A stretch of 64,000 nt of DNA from Pseudomonas triticifolii (GTDB lineage: Bacteria > Pseudomonadota > Gammaproteobacteria > Pseudomonadales > Pseudomonadaceae): the NCBI RefSeq assembly GCF_014358015.1, contig NZ_JACONV010000001.1, forward strand, positions 1,015,085 through 1,079,084, read 5' to 3'. Shown here in pieces: positions 58,588 to 64,000 of the stretch (position 1 is the stretch's first letter; every line of letters begins with the position of its first letter). The position numbers and the translations under genes were made by a program. The notes beneath the pieces were generated by a model, which ran no database searches, had not been told where the DNA came from, and saw only the letters and a program-made list of their open reading frames with translations.

Positions 58588-60069
58588 TCAGGCAATAGCG
58601 CCCAACAGCTTTTCCCACTCTTTGTTTTCTTTCTTCGAGACGCCGCCCAGCAGGTCGATGGCCTGGCGCAGACGGAAACGGGTCAGGTCCGGGCCAAGAA
58701 TCTCCATCGCGTCCAGCACCGACACCGAGCTGGCTTGCCCGGTGATCGAGGCGAACATCAGCGGCATGGCATCACGCAGCTTGAGGCCCAGGTGCTCGAC
58801 CACCGACTGGATGCAGGCGGTGATCGGGTCTTTCTCCCACTGGCGCAGCGATTCGAGTTTCCACAGGATCAACTGCATCAGTTGTCGAACCTGATCGCCT
58901 GAGAGCTTCTTGTGCTCGAACAGCTTGACGTCCGGCGTGACGCCTCCAGCGAAGAAGAAGCTGGCCAAGGGCGCAATCTGGCTGAACGTCTCGACGCGGC
59001 CCTGCACGTGCGGGGCGATCTTCATCATGTACTCAGGGTTTAGCGCCCAGTTTTGCACACGAGCGGCGAACTCCTCGACAGGCAACTCACGCAGCCATTG
59101 ACCGTTGAGCCACGACAGTTTCTCGATGTCGAAGATCGGGCCGCCCAACGACACGCGGGACAGGTCGAAGTGCTCGACCATTTCCTGCAGCGAGAACTTC
59201 TCACGCTCGTCAGGCATCGACCAACCCATGCGGCCCAGGTAGTTGAGCATCGCCTCCGGCATGAAGCCCATGCGCTCGTAGAAGGTCACCGAGGTCGGGT
59301 TCTTGCGCTTGGACAGCTTGCTCTTGTCCGGGTTACGCAGCAGCGGCATGTAGCACAACTGCGGTTTTTCCCAGCCGAAGTATTCGTACAGCAGAATCAG
59401 TTTCGGTGCCGAGGGCAGCCACTCTTCGCCACGCAGTACGTGGGTGATGCCCATCAGGTGGTCATCGACCACGTTGGCCAGGAAGTAGGTCGGCAGACCA
59501 TCGGTCTTCATCAGGACCTGCATGTCCATACGGTCCCACGGAATTTCCACTTCGCCACGCAGCAGGTCCGGCACCACGCAGACGCCTTCGGTCGGCACCT
59601 TCATGCGGATGACGTGCGGCTCGCCCGCGTCCAGACGACGTTGCACTTCTTCTTTGGAAAGCAGCAGCGCACGGCCGTCATAGCGAGGGGTCTCGCCCTT
59701 GGCCATCTGCTCGGCGCGCATTTCGTCCAGTTCTTCAGCGGTGCAGAAGCACGGGAAGGCATGGCCCATGTCAACCAGTTGCCGGGCGTATTTCTGGTAG
59801 ATCTCGCCCCGCTCGCTCTGGCGGTACGGACCGTGCGGACCGCCGACGTCCGGCCCTTCGCTCCACTCGATGCCGAGCCAGCGCAGCGCGTCGAAAATCT
59901 GCTGTTCGGACTCGCGGGTCGAACGCAACTGATCGGTGTCTTCGATCCGCAGGATGAACTCGCCACCGTGCTGCTTGGCAAAGCAATAGTTGAAAAGTGC
60001 GATGTAAGCCGTGCCGACGTGAGGGTCGCCTGTGGGCGATGGCGCGATGCGGGTACGAACGGTGGTCAT
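58588..60069 (-). CDS. gltX: glutamate-tRNA ligase
   Basis: A 493-residue class I synthetase from ATG at 60069. HIGH-like motif [44 protein letters not shown], and KMSKS-like [11 protein letters not shown]. The C-terminal anticodon-binding domain is intact. It charges tRNA-Glu, which is encoded just downstream on the same strand. Normal length. Confidence 0.97.
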   Translation of the reverse strand: MTTVRTRIAPSPTGDPHVGTAYIALFNYCFAKQHGGEFILRIEDTDQLRSTRESEQQIFDALRWLGIEWSEGPDVGGPHGPYRQSERGEIYQKYARQLVDMGHAFPCFCTAEELDEMRAEQMAKGETPRYDGRALLLSKEEVQRRLDAGEPHVIRMKVPTEGVCVVPDLLRGEVEIPWDRMDMQVLMKTDGLPTYFLANVVDDHLMGITHVLRGEEWLPSAPKLILLYEYFGWEKPQLCYMPLLRNPDKSKLSKRKNPTSVTFYERMGFMPEAMLNYLGRMGWSMPDEREKFSLQEMVEHFDLSRVSLGGPIFDIEKLSWLNGQWLRELPVEEFAARVQNWALNPEYMMKIAPHVQGRVETFSQIAPLASFFFAGGVTPDVKLFEHKKLSGDQVRQLMQLILWKLESLRQWEKDPITACIQSVVEHLGLKLRDAMPLMFASITGQASSVSVLDAMEILGPDLTRFRLRQAIDLLGGVSKKENKEWEKLLGAIA

Positions 60070-60209
60070 GGAAAATCCCGAAATAAGGTCGATCAAGCAA
60101 AGAATGTTAACAGGCCGGGGGCGTCAGGCTCCAGCGCGGGCGCTGTAGTTGATGGAGCACATAACCCGCGCCCTGCTACATGAATCTGGAGGTTGAATGC
60201 AAAGCCCCC

Positions 60210-60293
60210 GTGGGAGGGGGCTTGCCCGCGATGCGATTTTTCAGACGCTACATGAGCGGCGGCACAGACGCTATCGCCGCAAGCCGCCTCCCG
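60210..60293. repeat. REPIN: inverted REP pair between gltX and uvrB
   Basis: Inverted copies GTGGGAGGGGGCTTGCCCGC (from 60210) and GCCGCAAGCCGCCTCCCGA (to 60293). They are less well matched than the other pairs in the window, so this pair looks older. It lies in the gap between uvrB and gltX, both read on the minus strand. Confidence 0.75.
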
Positions 60294-60325
60294 AAGTCCG
60301 GCGTCTGCCGCGAACCAGCGCTGCG

Positions 60326-62341
60326 TCAGACCGCCAGCAAGCGTTCGCGCAGTTTGCCGATTTCGTCGCGCATCTGCGCCGCAGCCTCGAATTCCAGGTC
60401 GCGGGCCAACTGGTACATCTTCTCTTCCAGTTGGCGAATGCGCTTGGTGATTTCGCTGGGCGAGCGCAGTTCGTTTTCGTACTTGGCGTTTTCCTCGGCG
60501 GCCTTGGCCATGCCTTTGCGCTTTTTGCTGCGCGAGCCGGGTACGGTGGCGCCTTCCATGATGTCGGCCACGTCCTTGAACACGCCTTTGGGCGTGATGC
60601 CGTGCTCCAGGTTGAACGCGATCTGCTTCTCGCGGCGTCGCTCTGTCTCGCCGATGGCCCGCTCCATGGAGCCGGTGATCCGGTCGGCGTACAGGATCGC
60701 CCGGCCGTTGAGGTTACGCGCCGCCCGACCGATGGTCTGAATCAGCGAACGGTCGGAACGCAGGAAGCCTTCCTTGTCGGCGTCCAGAATCGCCACCAGC
60801 GACACTTCCGGCATGTCCAGGCCCTCGCGCAGCAGGTTGATCCCCACCAGCACATCGAAGGTCCCCAGACGCAGGTCGCGGATGATCTCGACGCGCTCCA
60901 CGGTGTCGATGTCCGAGTGCAGGTAGCGCACGCGCACGCCGTGGTCGCTCAGGTAGTCGGTCAGGTCTTCGGCCATCCGCTTGGTCAGCGTGGTCACCAG
61001 CACCCGTTCTTCAATCGCCGCACGCTTGTTGATTTCCGACAGCAGGTCATCGACCTGAGTCAGCGCCGGGCGAATCTCAATCTGCGGGTCCACCAGCCCC
61101 GTTGGACGAACCACCTGCTCGACCACACGCCCGGCATGTTCCGCTTCATATTTGCCGGGGGTCGCCGAGACGAAGATGGTCTGCGGACTGACGTTTTCCC
61201 ACTCCTCGAAACGCATCGGCCGGTTGTCCAGCGCCGACGGCAAACGGAACCCGTATTCCACCAGGGTTTCCTTGCGCGAACGATCCCCTTTGTACATGGC
61301 GCCCACCTGCGGCACGCTGACGTGGGATTCGTCGATCACCAGCAAAGCGTCGGGCGGCAGATAATCGTACAGCGTCGGCGGGGGCGCACCGGTTGGACGT
61401 CCCGACAGATAGCGTGAGTAGTTCTCGATGCCGTTGCAGTAGCCCAGCTCCAGAATCATCTCCAGGTCGAACCGGGTGCGCTGTTCCAGACGCTGGGCTT
61501 CAACCAGCTTGTTCTGGCTGCGCAGGTATTCCAGACGCTCGCCGAGCTCGACCTTGATGCCTTCCATCGCGTCCAGCAGGGTTTCGCGAGGCGTGACGTA
61601 GTGGCTCTTGGGGTAGAAGGTGAAACGCGGCAATTTGCGAATCACCTCGCCGGTCAACGGATCGAACGCCGACAGACTTTCGACCTCGTCATCGAACAAC
61701 TCGACACGGATCGCCTCCAGGTCCGATTCGGCCGGATAGATGTCGATCACATCGCCCCGCACACGGAAGGTGGCGCGGGCAAAGTCCATGTCATTGCGCG
61801 TGTATTGCAGGTCCGCCAGACGGCGCAGCAAGGCGCGCTGGTCAAGTTTGTCGCCACGGTCGATGTGCAGCACCATGCGCAGATAGGTTTCCGGGCTGCC
61901 CAGACCGTAAATGCACGACACCGTGGTGACGATGATGGCGTCCTTGCGTTCCAGCAGCGCCTTGGTGGCGGACAGGCGCATCTGCTCGATGTGGTCGTTG
62001 ATCGAGGCATCCTTCTCGATGAAGGTGTCGGAGGACGGCACATAGGCTTCAGGCTGGTAGTAGTCGTAGTACGAGACGAAGTATTCGACGGCGTTGTTTG
62101 GAAAGAACGCCTTGAACTCGCCATACAGCTGCGCCGCCAGGGTTTTGTTCGGTGCCAGCACCAGCGTCGGGCGCTGCACCTGGGAGATGACGTTGGCGAT
62201 GCTGAACGTCTTGCCCGAACCCGTCACACCCAGCAGGGTCTGGTGCGCAAGTCCGGCGTCGATCCCTTCGACCAGTTGGCGAATGGCCTCGGGCTGATCG
62301 CCAGCGGGCTCAAAACGGGTAACGAGCTGGAACTCGGACAT
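60326..62341 (-). CDS. uvrB: UvrABC excinuclease subunit B
   Basis: A 671-residue UvrB. Walker A in [12 protein letters not shown] (Lys44), the tyrosine-rich beta-hairpin in [14 protein letters not shown], helicase motifs [13 protein letters not shown] and [18 protein letters not shown], and the C-terminal UVR motif [20 protein letters not shown]. It verifies DNA damage and recruits UvrC. No SOS (LexA) box of the CTGT-N8-ACAG form was found just upstream. Confidence 0.97.
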   Translation of the reverse strand: MSEFQLVTRFEPAGDQPEAIRQLVEGIDAGLAHQTLLGVTGSGKTFSIANVISQVQRPTLVLAPNKTLAAQLYGEFKAFFPNNAVEYFVSYYDYYQPEAYVPSSDTFIEKDASINDHIEQMRLSATKALLERKDAIIVTTVSCIYGLGSPETYLRMVLHIDRGDKLDQRALLRRLADLQYTRNDMDFARATFRVRGDVIDIYPAESDLEAIRVELFDDEVESLSAFDPLTGEVIRKLPRFTFYPKSHYVTPRETLLDAMEGIKVELGERLEYLRSQNKLVEAQRLEQRTRFDLEMILELGYCNGIENYSRYLSGRPTGAPPPTLYDYLPPDALLVIDESHVSVPQVGAMYKGDRSRKETLVEYGFRLPSALDNRPMRFEEWENVSPQTIFVSATPGKYEAEHAGRVVEQVVRPTGLVDPQIEIRPALTQVDDLLSEINKRAAIEERVLVTTLTKRMAEDLTDYLSDHGVRVRYLHSDIDTVERVEIIRDLRLGTFDVLVGINLLREGLDMPEVSLVAILDADKEGFLRSDRSLIQTIGRAARNLNGRAILYADRITGSMERAIGETERRREKQIAFNLEHGITPKGVFKDVADIMEGATVPGSRSKKRKGMAKAAEENAKYENELRSPSEITKRIRQLEEKMYQLARDLEFEAAAQMRDEIGKLRERLLAV

Positions 62342-62721
62342 AACCTACCTCTTGAATTCGTTCGCGGGATTCGCGACAAGACCTCGTCTGCACGGGGTGT
62401 ACCGGCAATGACGAAATCACCGCCAACGACTCATCCCGTCCGGTTAAAGACGTCGGGCCGTGGCAGTGCTTGAAGTGATGCACTGTAAATGGAGACGTTT
62501 GCGCATGTTTCAAGGCGCTCATTTTATCAGTGGCTACACCATTGAGGTTTCAGCAGGACGAACGTTCTGTAAATAACCGGAAAAACCTTGAAAAAACCTG
62601 CCCCGCCCTGTCGCCCCCTTGGGGGATGCTCTTTATACTAGGTCCCCGTTTGTGCACCGCTTTGGCGCAGTCGGCCGCAGCGTGCATTCCTCTCCGCCCT
62701 CCATTCAGAGCTGCCGCAAAA

Positions 62722-63918
62722 ATGAGCCTCTTCTCCGCTGTCGAAATGGCGCCCCGCGATCCAATCCTGGGTATCAACGAAGCATTCAACGCCGACACCC
62801 GCACCACCAAGGTCAACCTTGGCGTGGGTGTCTACTGTGACGAAGACGGCCGCATTCCCCTGCTGCGCGCAGTGGCTGAAGCCGAGAAGATCCGCGTTGC
62901 GCAACACGCGCCACGTGGCTACCTGCCGATTGACGGCATCGCAGCCTACGACCAGGCCGTGCAGAAGTTGCTGCTGGGCGCTGATTCACCCTTGATCGCT
63001 TCGGGCCGTGTATTGACCACGCAATCGGTCGGCGGCACTGGCGCACTGAAAATCGGTGCAGACTTCCTCAAGCAATTGCTGCCCAACGCCGTTGTGGCGA
63101 TCAGCGACCCGAGCTGGGAAAACCACCGCGCGCTGTTCGAAACCGCAGGTTTCCCGGTGCAGAACTACCGTTACTACGATGCAGCCTCCCATGATGTGAA
63201 CCGTGGCGGCATGCTTGAAGACCTGCAAAATCTGCCTGACCATTCCGTGGTCGTGCTGCACGCCTGCTGCCACAACCCGACCGGCGTCGACCTGAACCTG
63301 GAAGACTGGAAAAAGGTCCTTGAAGTGGTCAAGGCCAAGGGCCACGTGCCTTTCCTCGACATGGCCTATCAGGGCTTCGGCCAGGGCATTCAGGAAGACG
63401 CCATCGCGGTCCGCCTGTTCGCCGAGTCCGGCCTGACCTTCTTCGCCTCCAGTTCGTTCTCCAAATCGCTGTCGCTGTATGGCGAGCGTGTGGGCGCGCT
63501 GTCGATCATCACTGAATCGAAAGAAGAAACCGCCCGCGTCCTGTCCCAGGTCAAGCGCGTGATCCGCACCAACTACTCCAACCCGCCGACCCACGGTGCA
63601 ATCATCTCCGCGGCCGTGCTCAACGATCCGGCGCTGCGTGCCATGTGGGAAGAAGAACTGGGCGAAATGCGCGTGCGCATCCAGGGCATGCGCAAGGCGA
63701 TGGTTGAGCGTCTGGCCGACAACCCGGCCGGTCAGGACTTCAGCTTCGTGGGCCGCCAGTGCGGCATGTTCTCCTACTCCGGCCTGACCGCCGCACAGGC
63801 CCAGCGTCTGCGCAGCGAGTTCGGCATCTACGCCCTGGACACCGGCCGTATCTGTGTCGCGGCGCTGAACCAGAAGAACATCGACGTGGTGTGCGACGCG
63901 ATCAAGAAGGTGCTGTAA
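62722..63918 (+). CDS. aspartate/aromatic amino acid aminotransferase
   Basis: A 398-residue fold-type-I aminotransferase from ATG at 62722 (MSLFSAVEMAPRDPILG). It matches the aspartate/tyrosine (AspC/TyrB) branch: VNLGVGVYCDEDGR, SDPSWENHRALFE, HACCHNPTGVDLN, and the PLP lysine in FASSSFSKSLSLYGERVG. From memory, P. aeruginosa has a similar gene next to uvrB. Both aspartate and aromatic acids may be substrates; the sequence does not decide. It is divergent from uvrB. Confidence 0.94.
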   Translation: MSLFSAVEMAPRDPILGINEAFNADTRTTKVNLGVGVYCDEDGRIPLLRAVAEAEKIRVAQHAPRGYLPIDGIAAYDQAVQKLLLGADSPLIASGRVLTTQSVGGTGALKIGADFLKQLLPNAVVAISDPSWENHRALFETAGFPVQNYRYYDAASHDVNRGGMLEDLQNLPDHSVVVLHACCHNPTGVDLNLEDWKKVLEVVKAKGHVPFLDMAYQGFGQGIQEDAIAVRLFAESGLTFFASSSFSKSLSLYGERVGALSIITESKEETARVLSQVKRVIRTNYSNPPTHGAIISAAVLNDPALRAMWEEELGEMRVRIQGMRKAMVERLADNPAGQDFSFVGRQCGMFSYSGLTAAQAQRLRSEFGIYALDTGRICVAALNQKNIDVVCDAIKKVL

Positions 63919-63994
63919 GTCACCTACCCGGCACACACAGAGCGGACACCGCCGCCTCTTCGAGGCTGCGCTGTCTCGCAGCAAGCAAGGGATT

Positions 63995-64000
63995 GTGGGA
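63995..64000 (+). repeat. possible start of another REP at the window edge
   Basis: The window ends in GTGGGA, the first bases of the REP core seen elsewhere in it. Six bases are not enough to be sure. Confidence 0.3.

Noticed and set aside
62342..62721. LexA (SOS) box for uvrB
   Set aside because: CTGT occurs several times upstream (for example CTGTAAATGGAGACGT), but none has ACAG at the right spacing.

Overview
The window is a stretch of Pseudomonas chromosome, most likely from the P. syringae group. The evidence is the dense GC-rich coding, the complete gltA / sdhCDAB-sucAB-lpd-sucCD block, fabAB next to a hybrid kinase, the leuCD-methyltransferase-leuB-asd order, gltX beside tRNA-Glu/tRNA-Ala repeats, and Pseudomonas-type REP sequences built on a GTGGGAGC...TTGC core. 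The species call is inference; the genus call is strong. Most of the window is core metabolism. I see no phage, IS element, CRISPR array, toxin-antitoxin or defence locus.

Layout. Positions 1-6158, all minus: a truncated AI-2E-family permease, a DUF4892 protein, two coupled alpha/beta hydrolases, a hotdog thioesterase, sixA, a DUF4389 membrane protein and gpsA. Positions 6469-10358, plus: a hybrid histidine kinase followed by fabA-fabB. Positions 10602-16209: a pirin, a dienelactone hydrolase, htpG behind a heat-shock promoter, a small lipoprotein behind an AlgU-like promoter, and brnQ. Positions 16738-28192, minus: the TCA operon sdhCDAB-sucAB-lpd-sucCD, read from one good sigma-70 promoter and divergent from gltA (28543-29832). 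Positions 29889-35299, minus: a START-domain protein, a YkgJ-type cysteine-cluster protein, a Pro/Ala-rich lipoprotein, a MocR regulator, and a three-gene envelope operon (solute-binding protein, DUF4398 lipoprotein, OmpA-like lipoprotein).

Positions 35421-39287: etfBA and the divergent ETF-ubiquinone oxidoreductase gene, whose promoter carries a PsrA-type box. Positions 39355-41500: an AraC regulator divergent from a zinc aldehyde/alcohol dehydrogenase. Positions 41502-46743, minus: a galactonate catabolic cluster (dgoK-dgoA-dgoD, MFS transporter, IclR regulator) with an 11-bp-arm palindrome upstream. Positions 46920-52409, minus: leuC-leuD-methyltransferase-leuB-asd, with a divergent LysR gene. 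Positions 53495-57751: a PAS-PAS-GGDEF-EAL protein, an ibpA-type heat-shock gene with a sigma-32 promoter and a ROSE-like leader, dusC and a thioesterase. Positions 57924-60069: a tRNA-Glu/Ala/Glu/Ala operon and gltX. Positions 60326-63918: uvrB and a divergent aromatic/aspartate aminotransferase.

Functionally the window joins central carbon oxidation (citrate synthase to succinate dehydrogenase), electron entry from acyl-CoA oxidation (ETF and ETF-QO), unsaturated fatty acid synthesis (FabA/FabB), leucine and lysine/threonine precursor synthesis (LeuBCD, Asd) and galactonate use. The best candidates for new biology are regulatory or envelope-related: the galactonate operator, the fabA palindrome, the three-gene envelope operon, the REP/REPIN and tandem-repeat elements, and the AlgU-like lipoprotein. 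No wholly new system is evident.
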